NCBI GenBank assembly: GCA_019873665.1
Contig: JAIOAV010000022.1
Span: 1 to 52,489, forward strand
Length of the DNA stretch: 52,489 nt
Direction: 5' to 3'
Origin: Chloroflexota bacterium
GTDB taxonomy: Bacteria > Chloroflexota > Anaerolineae > JAAYEA01
A program made the translations under genes and the position numbers. Shown here piece after piece: positions 8,444 to 16,951 of this stretch (position 1 is its first letter; each line of letters opens with the position of its first letter). The notes below the pieces were generated by a model. That model saw only the letters and a list, made by a program, of their open reading frames with translations, did not search any database and was not told where the DNA came from.

Positions 8444-9562
8444 TCACGCATCGCACGACGGCGCGGGCGCTCGGTGGCCCGCCGCCCCGCGCACCAAGAA
8501 CGGCACCGCCACCAACAGGATGATCTGCCGCGCCACATGTACTGCCGCCACCAACTGCGCGTTGCCGCCCAGCTCCCCCGCCAGCAGTATCATCTGGTCC
8601 GCGCCGCCGGCGGCGCTGGCCACAAGGCACGTTACCGGATCCAGGGATGTCATGCGCCAGAGCGCCCAGCCCAATACCACTCCCATGACCAGGAAGAACG
8701 CCGTCATCAATGCGCCGGCGAGGGCAAAGGGGCGGAAGGTGCGCGCCGTCTGCCGCGTCACCGACGCACCCAGCCCCGCGCCCACGATCCATTGCGCAAA
8801 GATGCGCCACGACTCGGGCGCTTCGGCCATGTGCAGCCACGCCGCGTTCAACACAGCGGCCACTGCCATCGTCGCCAGCAGATCCCCGGAGGGGACGCGC
8901 AGTCGGGCCGCGAGGAAACCGACCACGAGACCGATGGCGAGAAAGAGCGCCAACTGCGGTAGTGTCGCTCCCGTCACCTCCGCCGCTGCGGCGACGTCTA
9001 CCGTCGTCACGGGCGCCGGAAAGAGGGCGCGCGCCAGCGCCGGCACAAAAAGCATCACACTGATCAGCCGTACCAGATGCAGCGACGCCACCAGCGGGGC
9101 ATCTCCGCCCAGATCTTCCGCCAGCGTGACCATCGCCGCCAGCACGCCGGGAGCCGACCCGCACAGGGCGGTGGGCAGCGGCAGACCGGTGACGCGATGG
9201 ATGACGCGCGCCACGGCCAGCCCCGCCAGCGCCATCGCCAGCACGATGAAGGTTACCGGCAGCAATGCGCCCGCGACGGTGCGCAGCGTGTCCAGCGTGA
9301 CCGTCGCGCCAATGGCCAGGCCGAGCACGATGCGCGCCGCCTGCCGCAGCCAGAGGGGCGGCGGCGCCAGCGGCGCATTCAGCAGGCTGGCCACAGCAGT
9401 GAGCGCCATCGCGCCGATGATCATGCCGCCGGGAAGGCGTAGCTGGCGCGCCAGGACCAACCCAACCGCCGCCAAGAGCAGCGTCAGCCCGATCTGGCCC
9501 GCCCGCCGCAACTTGCCACGGGTCCGCCACGGCCTGTATGGCGCTGGTGTCAGCTCAGCCAT
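8444..9562 (-). CDS. AbrB-duplication family membrane protein (putative transporter)
   Basis: A 372-residue, roughly ten-helix membrane protein of the family annotated as AbrB duplication or ammonia monooxygenase-like. The two halves repeat the pattern: LRLPGGMIIGAMALTA with GLAIGATV early, and LRVPSGDLLATMAVAA with GAGLGASVTRQ later. ALCGSAPGVLAAMVTLAEDLGGDAPLVA and ASAAGGADQMILLAGELGGNAQLVA are the matching GS/GG loops. The family has no proven substrate; the ammonia monooxygenase name is not supported. Its stop lies within the next gene's possible start, so it probably shares a transcript with the TPR protein. A GTG four codons upstream is an alternative start. Confidence 0.8.
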   Translation of the reverse strand: MAELTPAPYRPWRTRGKLRRAGQIGLTLLLAAVGLVLARQLRLPGGMIIGAMALTAVASLLNAPLAPPPLWLRQAARIVLGLAIGATVTLDTLRTVAGALLPVTFIVLAMALAGLAVARVIHRVTGLPLPTALCGSAPGVLAAMVTLAEDLGGDAPLVASLHLVRLISVMLFVPALARALFPAPVTTVDVAAAAEVTGATLPQLALFLAIGLVVGFLAARLRVPSGDLLATMAVAAVLNAAWLHMAEAPESWRIFAQWIVGAGLGASVTRQTARTFRPFALAGALMTAFFLVMGVVLGWALWRMTSLDPVTCLVASAAGGADQMILLAGELGGNAQLVAAVHVARQIILLVAVPFLVRGAAGHRAPAPSCDA

Positions 9563-9604
9563 TGGCGTATCCACCCTCTCGTCTGTCCATAATAGGCCTA
9601 ATAT

Positions 9605-9670
9605 ACCACCAAGGCGTGAAAGCACCAAGGACACGAGCGTTCTCGTGTCCCTGGGTGGTGTCTGGGGTGG
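9605..9670. repeat. Dispersed repeat, family B copy 3, with hairpin
   Basis: CACCAAGGCG at the left and CTGGGTGGTG at the right frame a perfect 9-bp stem (9629-9637 and 9642-9650, GGACACGAG pairing with CTCGTGTCC) with a 4-base loop. It sits between the radical SAM gene and the AbrB-family gene on the minus strand and could partly separate them. Confidence 0.6.
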
Positions 9671-9675
9671 TTGTG

Positions 9676-10830
9676 TCACCAAAGGGGCAACTGCACCGGC
9701 GGGCGGCGGCCGTTCAGCAGTATGTACGGGGTGGCACGCCTAGCAATGGCGCCGATTCGGTCTAGGTCCTCCAGCGAGCGAAACGCCCGTTCGCGCCGCA
9801 CCTGCAGGATGCGCGCCACGGAACGGGGGCCGATGCCCGGGACGCGCAGCAGCTCCTCGCGGCTGGCGCGGTTCACCTCCAATGGGAAGAAGGCGGGGTG
9901 CGCTTCCGCCCATACCGTCTTGGGGTCCGTATGAAGCGGCAGGTTGCCGGCCTCGTCGAACACCAGCTCCGGGAAGGTGAACCCATACTGTCGCAGCAGC
10001 CAGTCGCTCTGGTAAAGCCGATGCTCACGCAGCGGCGGCGTCGGCGGCTGGCCGTCCAGCGGTGTATCCGGCACCGGCTGAAAGGCGGAATAGTAAGCAC
10101 GGCGCAGGGCGATCTCGCGGTAGAGACGATCGGCAGTGGTCAAGATCTCGTGATCTGATTCGCGGGCCGCGCCGACGACGAACTGAGTGGTGATGCCGCC
10201 ACGCCCGCCGCCGTAGCGGACGTCGCGTGGACGTCGCGGGGTGGCATCAATAACTTGCCGCGCCCAGTAGAGACGCGACAGCAGATCCGCCGTGAAATCC
10301 TTCGCGGCGGTGAGGTGCGACAGCCGCGCCTGGTTCGGCGCTTCCAGGTTCACCGAGACGCGATCCGCCAGCGCCACCGCCTGCCGGATGGCAGCGCGGT
10401 CCGCGCCGGGCAGGATCTTGAGATGCACATATCCCGTAAAGCCGTAGCGCAGGCGTAAGATCTCGACCGCGGCGATCATCTGCGCCATGGTGCGGTCAGG
10501 GCCATCGCGTACCGAGGAGGAGAGAAAAAGCCCCTGCACGCGCCCCGCCGTATGAAGCTGGTCAAAGAGGCGCGCCAGCTCGTCCGGCGAAAAGGCGACA
10601 CGACGGCTGTCCCGTCCGGCGCGCATGGCGCAATAGCGGCAGTCATTCTCACAGGCGTTGGTCATCAACACCTTGAGCATGGCGATGCGCCGCCCGTCCG
10701 GCATCGCCGCCGGGTAGATCCAGCGATCCAGATCGTCGTGCACGCGGTGCATGGCCGTCCCGCACCCCTCGCCACAGAGGTCATACTGCGCCGCCCGCCC
10801 CAGCATCTCGACCTTGGTCACCGTGTCCAT
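9676..10830 (-). CDS. Radical SAM protein with C-terminal helix-hairpin-helix (putative DNA modification/repair type)
   Basis: A 384-residue radical SAM enzyme. The SAM cluster motif CENDCRYC lies at residues 60-67, and a second pair, CGEGC, at 19-23 is also characteristic of this subfamily. The C-terminal 70 residues (VNRASREELLRVPGIGPRSV and onward) form a helix-hairpin-helix that should contact DNA. This arrangement matches the subfamily named putative DNA modification/repair radical SAM protein, which in many genomes is encoded next to a uracil-DNA-glycosylase-like partner. No such partner occurs within this window. AAAGGGG lies 7 bases before the ATG, and a strong promoter lies upstream at 10870-10897. 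The substrate is unknown. Confidence 0.88.
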   Translation of the reverse strand: MDTVTKVEMLGRAAQYDLCGEGCGTAMHRVHDDLDRWIYPAAMPDGRRIAMLKVLMTNACENDCRYCAMRAGRDSRRVAFSPDELARLFDQLHTAGRVQGLFLSSSVRDGPDRTMAQMIAAVEILRLRYGFTGYVHLKILPGADRAAIRQAVALADRVSVNLEAPNQARLSHLTAAKDFTADLLSRLYWARQVIDATPRRPRDVRYGGGRGGITTQFVVGAARESDHEILTTADRLYREIALRRAYYSAFQPVPDTPLDGQPPTPPLREHRLYQSDWLLRQYGFTFPELVFDEAGNLPLHTDPKTVWAEAHPAFFPLEVNRASREELLRVPGIGPRSVARILQVRRERAFRSLEDLDRIGAIARRATPYILLNGRRPPVQLPLW

Positions 10831-10869
10831 ACGCCGCCCCTTTCTCACGCGTCGCTTGACCCTGCTTCT

Positions 10870-10897
10870 ATTATAGATCAAATGTTCTGATTGTCAA
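10870..10897 (-). promoter_or_regulatory. Consensus sigma70-type promoter for the radical SAM gene
   Basis: On the minus strand TTGACA (10897-10892) and TATAAT (10875-10870), both perfect, are separated by 16 bases. The -10 lies 39 bases before the start codon at 10830. This is the best promoter match in the window. Confidence 0.85.
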
Positions 10898-10926
10898 GTG
10901 TTTGCGAGGCGGGGGCGGGAGCGTTT

Positions 10927-11050
10927 CAACTCCTTGGAGAGTTGGACGGCGAGTGTCCCGCGGCTTGCAGACCCGCGGGAGACTGGCGGGGCTCCCCTTG
11001 CCATGACGCGTGAGCCGTCATTGCGCGCCACACCGCGAAGCAATCCCCTG
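10927..11050. repeat. Intergenic hairpins and a partial family A repeat
   Basis: The 425-base gap between the divergent genes holds CAACTC/GAGTTG (10927-10932 and 10939-10944), a perfect 8-bp stem TCCCGCGG/CCGCGGGA (10956-10963 and 10973-10980), and a partial family A unit at 11017-11050 ending GCGAAGCAATCCCC. I see no gene in it. Confidence 0.6.
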
Positions 11051-11135
11051 TCAGCGTGTAAGGGGATATGGGTTCGCGTTCGACAGATGAGCGGGCATGG
11101 CAACAGCGCCGGCCTCTAGCGCTTGCCTGGTGCGT

Positions 11136-11165
11136 TTGACAGATACCACCCAATGGCGCTATACT
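11136..11165 (+). promoter_or_regulatory. Sigma70-type promoter for the secreted protein gene
   Basis: TTGACA at 11136-11141 and TATACT at 11160-11165 with an 18-base spacer, 90 bases before the ATG at 11256. Confidence 0.7.
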
Positions 11166-11255
11166 TTCACGCACGCATAACTTGGGGGCAGACCGTCGTC
11201 ATGAGGCTACCATCGCGCATGAGTCCCTCCGGCGCAACAGACAGGAGGTTTGGCC

Positions 11256-12248
11256 ATGAGACGTGCACGTCATCAGCGGCTGTTCTGGCTCCTGAGTTTG
11301 GTATTCATCTGCATCATCGCTTGGGGAGGCGGCGGGGCCGCGCTGGCACAAACGCCCGCGCCGCGCCCGGTCCACCTGCCGCTGATCCTGCGTAACTCAC
11401 TGGGCGTCTCGCCCACCATCACGCCGACACGCACCATCACCCCAACCACGACCAACTCGCCGACCATCACGGCGACGCCGACAACGACGAACACCCCGAC
11501 TATCACCCTGACGCGCACGCCCCGCCCCACCTTCACGGCGCTTCCCACCGACACGCCGACCATGACCGAGACGATGACGGCCACGCCGACGGAGACGATG
11601 ACGCCGACCCCCACGCCGACTTCAACCCTCTGGCGCCCGATCCTTGTCGAGCGTTTCGAGGGCATCTTCCCGGGCGTGTGGGAACTCTCGACCAACATCC
11701 CAGGCTATGACTGGGGAAAGAGCACCTGTCGCGTTGATTCCGGCGATTACAGCGGCTGGGCCCTGGGCGGCGGCACCATAGGAGCTCACCTGCCGTGTGG
11801 TAGTAATTATGTCAATAACCTTGAGGTCGCCATGATCTATGGCCCCTTCAGCCTAGTGGGCGCCACGCAGGCAGATGTCCTGTACCGGGCCTGGTTCAAC
11901 ATCGAGATGGAGGCGGATTGGCTCTCCTGCTTGGCCTCTGTGGATGGCGAGCACTTCTACGGGCAGCGTACCACCGGCATGTCGCAGGGATACAACGGCT
12001 GGCAGGATCGCCGGCTAGACCTGACCAATGTCCGGCCACTGGGCAATCTTGTGGGCAGAAGCCAGGTGTGGATCGCCTTTGTGCTCAAGACGGATGCGAC
12101 GAATGTCATGGCGGAGGGCGCGTATCTGGATAATATCGTGATACGGCAATATGTGCCCGGCACAACGGCGGCAGTACCGCGCATCGCCACTCCCGCGCCG
12201 CGCGACACGTGGCGTGAAGCGCCCGCCGAGTGGGTGCGCACACACTAG
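11256..12248 (+). CDS. Secreted protein with Thr/Pro-rich linker and lectin-like C-terminal domain
   Basis: A 330-residue exported protein. Residues 1-31 form a signal peptide (RRARHQR then a hydrophobic run ending in ALA), residues about 45-128 are a low-complexity linker of Thr, Pro, Ile and Met in TPT-like steps, and residues about 130-300 form a beta-rich globular domain beginning [14 protein letters not shown] and ending [10 protein letters not shown]. The closing strand with a LDNI motif is typical of carbohydrate-binding or immune-activation-like jelly-roll domains, but I cannot name the family. Such linkers are common in secreted Chloroflexota proteins. AGGAGG lies 7 bases before the ATG. 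It probably sits on the cell surface. Confidence 0.8.
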   Translation: MRRARHQRLFWLLSLVFICIIAWGGGGAALAQTPAPRPVHLPLILRNSLGVSPTITPTRTITPTTTNSPTITATPTTTNTPTITLTRTPRPTFTALPTDTPTMTETMTATPTETMTPTPTPTSTLWRPILVERFEGIFPGVWELSTNIPGYDWGKSTCRVDSGDYSGWALGGGTIGAHLPCGSNYVNNLEVAMIYGPFSLVGATQADVLYRAWFNIEMEADWLSCLASVDGEHFYGQRTTGMSQGYNGWQDRRLDLTNVRPLGNLVGRSQVWIAFVLKTDATNVMAEGAYLDNIVIRQYVPGTTAAVPRIATPAPRDTWREAPAEWVRTH

Positions 12249-12311
12249 GAGATCATCGGGCGGCGGCGATCGAGGCCGTGGCGCCCGCCAAATCACTCGT
12301 AGGGAGGACAA

Positions 12312-12770
12312 ATGTCAACGGCGTGGGCGGTCATCTGGCGGCTGGCCGTAGTCGGCGCGGTGTTTGCCTGCATGGAAGGCGTGGCCTGGTTCACACACAA
12401 GTACGTGATGCACGGCTTGCTGTGGGTCCTGCACGCAGATCACCATCATCCCAAGCATCGCGGCTTGCAAAAGAACGACTGGTTCGCCGTCTTTTTCGCG
12501 GCCATCTCATTTATCCTGATCGTGGCGGGCACGCTGAATAGCTTCAGTCTCTCCTTCTGGGTGGGCATCGGCATCATGGCATATGGCATGGCCTACTTTT
12601 TGTTTCACGAGGTGATCTTTCACCGCCGCATCCGCATCAACTACCGCCCCACCACCGGTTATGTGGGTCGCCTCATCCGCGCCCACGCGGCGCACCATCG
12701 CCTGAGCCACGCCCACGACGGCGTCTCGTTCAGCTTTCTCTATCCCGACCCCAGATATGGGGCCGCGTAG
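12312..12770 (+). CDS. crtZ: Beta-carotene hydroxylase-like fatty-acid-hydroxylase superfamily protein
   Basis: A 152-residue, membrane-bound di-iron hydroxylase. The His clusters fit CrtZ: HKYVMH (29-34), HADHHHPKH (41-49), FHEVIFHRR (98-106) and HAAHHRLSH (125-133). CrtZ adds 3-hydroxyl groups to beta-carotene rings to form zeaxanthin. The overall length and three or four predicted helices match that family. No other carotenoid gene lies in the window, so the pathway partners must be elsewhere and the exact substrate is inferred. GGGAGGA lies 4 bases before the ATG. Confidence 0.85.
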   Translation: MSTAWAVIWRLAVVGAVFACMEGVAWFTHKYVMHGLLWVLHADHHHPKHRGLQKNDWFAVFFAAISFILIVAGTLNSFSLSFWVGIGIMAYGMAYFLFHEVIFHRRIRINYRPTTGYVGRLIRAHAAHHRLSHAHDGVSFSFLYPDPRYGAA

Positions 12771-12854
12771 GAGGAGAGACTCCGCTCCCGTGCCGTTTGA
12801 CACACCCGCCATCTTGATCTACTCCGCCATCTAGAGCAAACGAGGGAGGCGCAT

Positions 12855-14195
12855 ATGCCGAATAGGTGGAACCATATTTGGCTCTACATCAGCCGCAACG
12901 ACCTGGACATCGAGTGGCAACAGGCGGAGCAAGAAGGCAAGGAGATGGCGACCCTGGCCGCCGAGTTCGAGCGCGTGCGGGCGCTGGACCTGGAGGATCT
13001 CTCGCAGCAACCCGCTGCCGCCGCGCTGCTGGACAAGGTGGGGTTGCTACCGATTCGCAATGGTTATCGCTATGTCGAGCCCTCTGACCTGCCGGGCATC
13101 CAGGCGGCGCGCGAGGAAGCCCCGCGCCTGCCGCCGGCGCCACGCCGCAACGCCGTGCTGGAAGACCGCGTGCACGGCGCGTGGCTGGGGCGCGTCTGCG
13201 GCTGCCTGCTGGGCAAGCCGGTGGAGGGGTGGCGGCGGCCACGCATGTGGGGCTATCTGAAGGACAGCGGCCGCTGGCCGCTCCGCGACTATTTCAGCCT
13301 GCATGTGCCGGACGCGACCAGGGACAAGTACCAGCTCTCGCCGCAGCGCGCCTTCATCGAACAGGTGCACTGCATGCCGGAGGATGACGACACCAACTAT
13401 ACGACCATCGGCCTGGCGATCATGAAGAAGCATGGCCTGGACTTTTCGCCGGTGGATGTGGCGAACTTCTGGCTGGGCAACGTCCCGATCCTGCACACCT
13501 GCACCGCAGAGCGCGTCGCCTATCGCAACCTGAGCCTCCTCATCTGCCCGCCTCATTCCGCCTCCTTCCGCAATCCGTATCGCGAGTGGATCGGCGCGCA
13601 AATCCGCGCCGATGCGTTCGGCTATGTCTGCCCGGGGGACCCGGCGCGCGCGGCGGCGCTGGCCTGGCGCGACGCCAGTATCTCGCACATCAAGAACGGC
13701 ATCTACGGTGAGATGTGGGTGGCCGCGATGCTGGCGGCGGCGCTCGTTACCGACGACCTCGACCTGATTCTGCGTGCCGGGCTGGCGCAGATTCCGGCCT
13801 CCAGCCGCCTGCATGAGAGCATACGCCGCGTGATGGCCTGGCACGCCGAGGGGATCGGCTATGACGACGCGGTTGAGCGGGTGCACAGCAAGTGGGACGA
13901 GAACAAGAGCCACGACTGGTGCCATACCATCAGCAATGTCATGATCGTAACCATCGGGTTGCTCTGGGGCGATCTGGATTACGAGCTTTCCATCTGTCGA
14001 GCCGTGCAAGCGTGCTTTGACACCGACTGCAACGGCGCAACGGTCGGCTCCATCGTGGGCGCAGTGCTGGGCGCAGGCGCGCTCCCCGGGAAGTGGACTG
14101 GGCCGGTGAACGACACGCTACTCACCGGCATCGCCGGGTATAATGAGGTGCGCATCTCAGAGATGGCGCACGAGACGGCGCAACTGATCGGCTAG
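12855..14195 (+). CDS. ADP-ribosylglycohydrolase family protein with N-terminal extension
   Basis: A 446-residue protein whose residues from about 100 belong to the ADP-ribosylglycohydrolase (DraG/ARH) family, which removes ADP-ribose from proteins or other groups with a Mg cluster. LEDRVHGAWLGRVCGCLLGKP opens the domain (shown here in two parts across residues 102-122), PEDDDTNYT (175-183) supplies metal ligands, and DTDCNGATVGSIVGA near residue 390 supplies the second Asp set. The first 100 residues are an extra mostly helical region rich in Glu and Ala with no recognised motif. No ADP-ribosyltransferase or nitrogenase gene is near, so the target is unknown; some relatives in sugar loci act on other N-glycosidic bonds. 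GAGGGAGG precedes the ATG. A terminator follows. Confidence 0.88.
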   Translation: MPNRWNHIWLYISRNDLDIEWQQAEQEGKEMATLAAEFERVRALDLEDLSQQPAAAALLDKVGLLPIRNGYRYVEPSDLPGIQAAREEAPRLPPAPRRNAVLEDRVHGAWLGRVCGCLLGKPVEGWRRPRMWGYLKDSGRWPLRDYFSLHVPDATRDKYQLSPQRAFIEQVHCMPEDDDTNYTTIGLAIMKKHGLDFSPVDVANFWLGNVPILHTCTAERVAYRNLSLLICPPHSASFRNPYREWIGAQIRADAFGYVCPGDPARAAALAWRDASISHIKNGIYGEMWVAAMLAAALVTDDLDLILRAGLAQIPASSRLHESIRRVMAWHAEGIGYDDAVERVHSKWDENKSHDWCHTISNVMIVTIGLLWGDLDYELSICRAVQACFDTDCNGATVGSIVGAVLGAGALPGKWTGPVNDTLLTGIAGYNEVRISEMAHETAQLIG

Positions 14196-14205
14196 GACAT
14201 GCCAA

Positions 14206-14234
14206 GGGCCCGCTCAAGGCGGGCCCCTCCTTTT
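14206..14234 (+). terminator. Rho-independent terminator after the ADP-ribosylglycohydrolase gene
   Basis: An 8-bp perfect stem GGGCCCGC/GCGGGCCC (14206-14213 and 14219-14226), 5-base loop, then CTCCTTTT. It starts 10 bases after the stop codon and also lies between two convergent genes. Confidence 0.85.
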
Positions 14235-14266
14235 GACCTGACATGCGCTTCGTCAGGGCGGGAAGG

Positions 14267-16774
14267 CTAGCGCCACCCCACGCGCACCATCTCCGGCGTG
14301 ATCGTCTGCCCGGCGGGCGGCGAGATGCGAATGACCCGCTCCGCGCCCGGCAGCAAATCGAACCAGTTATCCGAGTAGTGCGTCCGCTCTACCGGCGCCA
14401 GGAGCCAGACGAAATAAGCGTAGCGGTCGGTGCCCACGTGCGCCAGCAGATCGTTCCCCGCCCGCTCCCATGTAATCCGCACATCGGGCCGTTCTCGTAC
14501 CAGGTCCTTGATCTCCGCGAAAAAGTGGCGATTGTCGGGAAAGACGGCACCCGCGCTGCGCAGCCAGAGATACTCGCGGCGATGATCGCCCGCGCCCAGC
14601 TCGGCAGCGGTGAGGCGCAACACCTGTGCCGAACCGTTCGCCGGCACGTGATACGACACGCGCCCATCCTGCAACGCCTCACCGTCAAAGGTGCCGTGCC
14701 GCCAGAGAAGCGTGTCTTGCACCGGCGCGAGCGTGTCGTTGGTCACCCAGAGGCTGACGCCGCCATCCGCCTCCTCCCGCACCGAGGCGAGCACTGGCGC
14801 ATAGGCGCGCTTTGCGTAAAAGTAACCGGCCTTCGGAAAGCCATAATAGTCCAGCACTGACCACGACAGCCCGGGCCAGCAGTCGTTCCACTGCCAAAAG
14901 AGCGTGCCGCCGCAATGGAACTTGCGTCGGCGATAGTGCTCGATGCCATACTTGAGCCCTTCCGCCTGGCAGATCATGGAATAGGCAATATATTCCTCCA
15001 GATTCCCGGGCAGGCCGGTGTGCGCGCGCATCAGCATATTCCCCTTATCCTTGGGGTTATCCTTGTTGCGGAAGAGGAGCGCCTCCGAGCCAAAGTAAAG
15101 CTGATCCTTCGGCACGTTGCGGCGCAACGTCTCCAGCACCGGCACGGCGTGCATGCCGAACTCGGAGATGAAGCGCGCCGTGTCCTCGCCATAGTGCCGA
15201 TACGATACCCCCTCCGGGCTCCAGTCGCGTTGCGGTTGCTCACCAAAGTGGCGCGGCTGGACATTCCCGTGCCAGACATGCCAGTTATGGCGGTCGCCCG
15301 CCTGCTCGCCGTTATGGTCATTCCCGCCATAGGGGCTGGAGGGCCAGTAGGGGCGCGTGGGATCGAGCCGCGCCACGATCTCGGGCAGATGCACATGGTA
15401 AAGCGACTTGCCGCCAAAGTCGTGGCCCGGATCTTGCCAGCGCACCATGTCCTCGATCCAGTCATTCTCGTTGTTGCCACACCAGAGCACAATGGCAGCG
15501 CGGTTGCGCAGCCGCCGCACCTGATATTCCGCCTCGGCGCGCACCTCGGCGACGAACGCCGGATCGTCGTCAGGGTAGAGGGCACAGGAGAACATAAAGT
15601 CGTGCCAGAGCATCACCCCCAGCTCATCCGCCAGCCGATAAAAGTCGTCCTTTTCGAACTGGCCGCCGCCCCACACGCGCAACATGTTCCCATTCGCCTC
15701 GACTAGGAGCCGCAGCAGCTCTTCATAGCGCGCCGCATCAATGCGCCCATTCAGCAGATCGGCCGGGATCCAATCGGCGCCCTTGGCAAAGATCGGCACG
15801 CCGTTGATGACGAACACGAAATTCTCCGCCCCCAGTTCTTCCGCCTCAGGCGTGCGGTCCAGCGCCACAGTGCGCAAGCCCACCCGTTCCATGTGGGCAT
15901 CCAGCACCTCTTCGCCCTGGCGCAGCGTGATGGTCAGATCATGCAGCGCCGGCGGGCCATATCCCGCTGGCCACCAAAGCGCAGGCCGCGGCACCGCCAG
16001 CACCGCCTGCGCCACGCCATCCGTCACTGGCACCCGCGTCGCCAGGCGCTGCTCCCCATGCGCCAGCTGCACCTCCACACTCAGGTCCGTCTCGTCTCCC
16101 CACACGACGACCTCACAGCCCACCTGCACCACCGCCAACGTCGCATCGGCGGCGAGCGTGCGCACGTACGGCGCGGCCAGCTGTGCCGTCTCGTGCCGCT
16201 CCAACCGCACCGGCCGCCAGATGCCCACGTTCACGCAGCGCGGCGCCCAGTCCCACGAGAACTGCGACTGGGTCTTGCGGCAAAAAACGCGCTCCACGCC
16301 ATAGCCGCCCCACTGCCCAGCCACCTGAAGACGGTCGCCAATGCGCTGCCGCACCGGATCGAAGCGCACTGCGAGCGTGTTAGCGCCGCCGTAGATGAGC
16401 TTGCCGGTAACATCGAATGTCGCGGCGCGGAACATGTTCGCGTGCTCGCCCAGCTTGACCCCATTCAGGTACACCGTGGCATACGTATCCAGCCCCTCAA
16501 AGATCAGCAGGTCGCGGGTTTCCAGCCCCGGCCGCACCGGCCCAGCAAAGGTGGTGCGGAACCACCATTCGCGATCCTCTACCCATTGCACCTGTTCCAC
16601 GTTCATATGGTAGTAGGGGTCAGGGATGCGCCCGGCGGCCCACAGGGCGCTGTGCACATCGCCGGGCACCTGCGCCGGCAGCCAATCCGTATCATCAAGA
16701 TCGAGTGCGAAGGCACGGGCTGCTTCGCCCGTGCCCGGAAAGTCGCGCATCTTCCATCTGGCATGCAGTTCCAT
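14267..16774 (-). CDS. Beta-mannosidase, GH2
   Basis: An 835-residue GH2 enzyme of the beta-mannosidase subfamily, which removes terminal beta-mannose from oligosaccharides. The jelly-roll opening VPGDVHSALWAAGRIPDPYYHMN, given here as its start and end, is typical (VPGDVHS at 36-42 and DPYYHMN at 52-58). WCGNNENDW (431-439) holds the acid/base Glu436, and FISEFGMHA (535-543) the nucleophile Glu538. GTLFWQWNDCWPGLSWSVLDY, seen near residue 625-645, is the usual tail of the barrel. No signal peptide is present, so imported substrate is likely. AAAGGAG lies 6 bases before the ATG. It points toward the terminator at 14206. Confidence 0.94.
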   Translation of the reverse strand: MELHARWKMRDFPGTGEAARAFALDLDDTDWLPAQVPGDVHSALWAAGRIPDPYYHMNVEQVQWVEDREWWFRTTFAGPVRPGLETRDLLIFEGLDTYATVYLNGVKLGEHANMFRAATFDVTGKLIYGGANTLAVRFDPVRQRIGDRLQVAGQWGGYGVERVFCRKTQSQFSWDWAPRCVNVGIWRPVRLERHETAQLAAPYVRTLAADATLAVVQVGCEVVVWGDETDLSVEVQLAHGEQRLATRVPVTDGVAQAVLAVPRPALWWPAGYGPPALHDLTITLRQGEEVLDAHMERVGLRTVALDRTPEAEELGAENFVFVINGVPIFAKGADWIPADLLNGRIDAARYEELLRLLVEANGNMLRVWGGGQFEKDDFYRLADELGVMLWHDFMFSCALYPDDDPAFVAEVRAEAEYQVRRLRNRAAIVLWCGNNENDWIEDMVRWQDPGHDFGGKSLYHVHLPEIVARLDPTRPYWPSSPYGGNDHNGEQAGDRHNWHVWHGNVQPRHFGEQPQRDWSPEGVSYRHYGEDTARFISEFGMHAVPVLETLRRNVPKDQLYFGSEALLFRNKDNPKDKGNMLMRAHTGLPGNLEEYIAYSMICQAEGLKYGIEHYRRRKFHCGGTLFWQWNDCWPGLSWSVLDYYGFPKAGYFYAKRAYAPVLASVREEADGGVSLWVTNDTLAPVQDTLLWRHGTFDGEALQDGRVSYHVPANGSAQVLRLTAAELGAGDHRREYLWLRSAGAVFPDNRHFFAEIKDLVRERPDVRITWERAGNDLLAHVGTDRYAYFVWLLAPVERTHYSDNWFDLLPGAERVIRISPPAGQTITPEMVRVGWR

Positions 16775-16890
16775 ATGATCTCCTTTCTGTTCGCCGCTGC
16801 GTCCCAGTGCCTCCCAGCCCTTGCGCGGGTCACTCCCGGCGTATTGTAGTCAAATGCACCGCGGAAGGAAACGCGCCACGCCGCGCCGAA

Positions 16891-16918
16891 TTGACAGGAC
16901 GTCCGATTCGGCTATGCT
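16891..16918 (+). promoter_or_regulatory. Promoter for the second URO-D/PHP gene pair
   Basis: TTGACA at 16891-16896 and TATGCT at 16913-16918, 16-base spacer, 33 bases before the ATG at 16952. Confidence 0.6.
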
Positions 16919-16951
16919 GAAGAGCACAGGCAGGCAGGTGATGAGGTGGCG

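Noticed and set aside
8247..9530. A 427-codon minus-strand frame rich in Gly and Arg
   Set aside because: It overlaps the AbrB-family gene in another frame; the latter has clear membrane segments and motifs.
7749..9743. A 664-codon open frame on the plus strand, very Arg/Ala/Pro-rich
   Set aside because: It lies opposite the TPR and AbrB-family genes. Its composition is typical of antisense frames in GC-rich DNA and no family motif is seen.
11400..11640. Tandem DNA repeat of ACGCCGAC-like steps
   Set aside because: It encodes the Thr/Pro linker of a secreted protein; the periodicity follows from the amino-acid composition.
12797..12825. TTGACA followed after 17 bases by TACTCC, as a promoter for the ADP-ribosylglycohydrolase gene
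   Set aside because: The -10 match is poor. It may be a weak start but cannot be supported.
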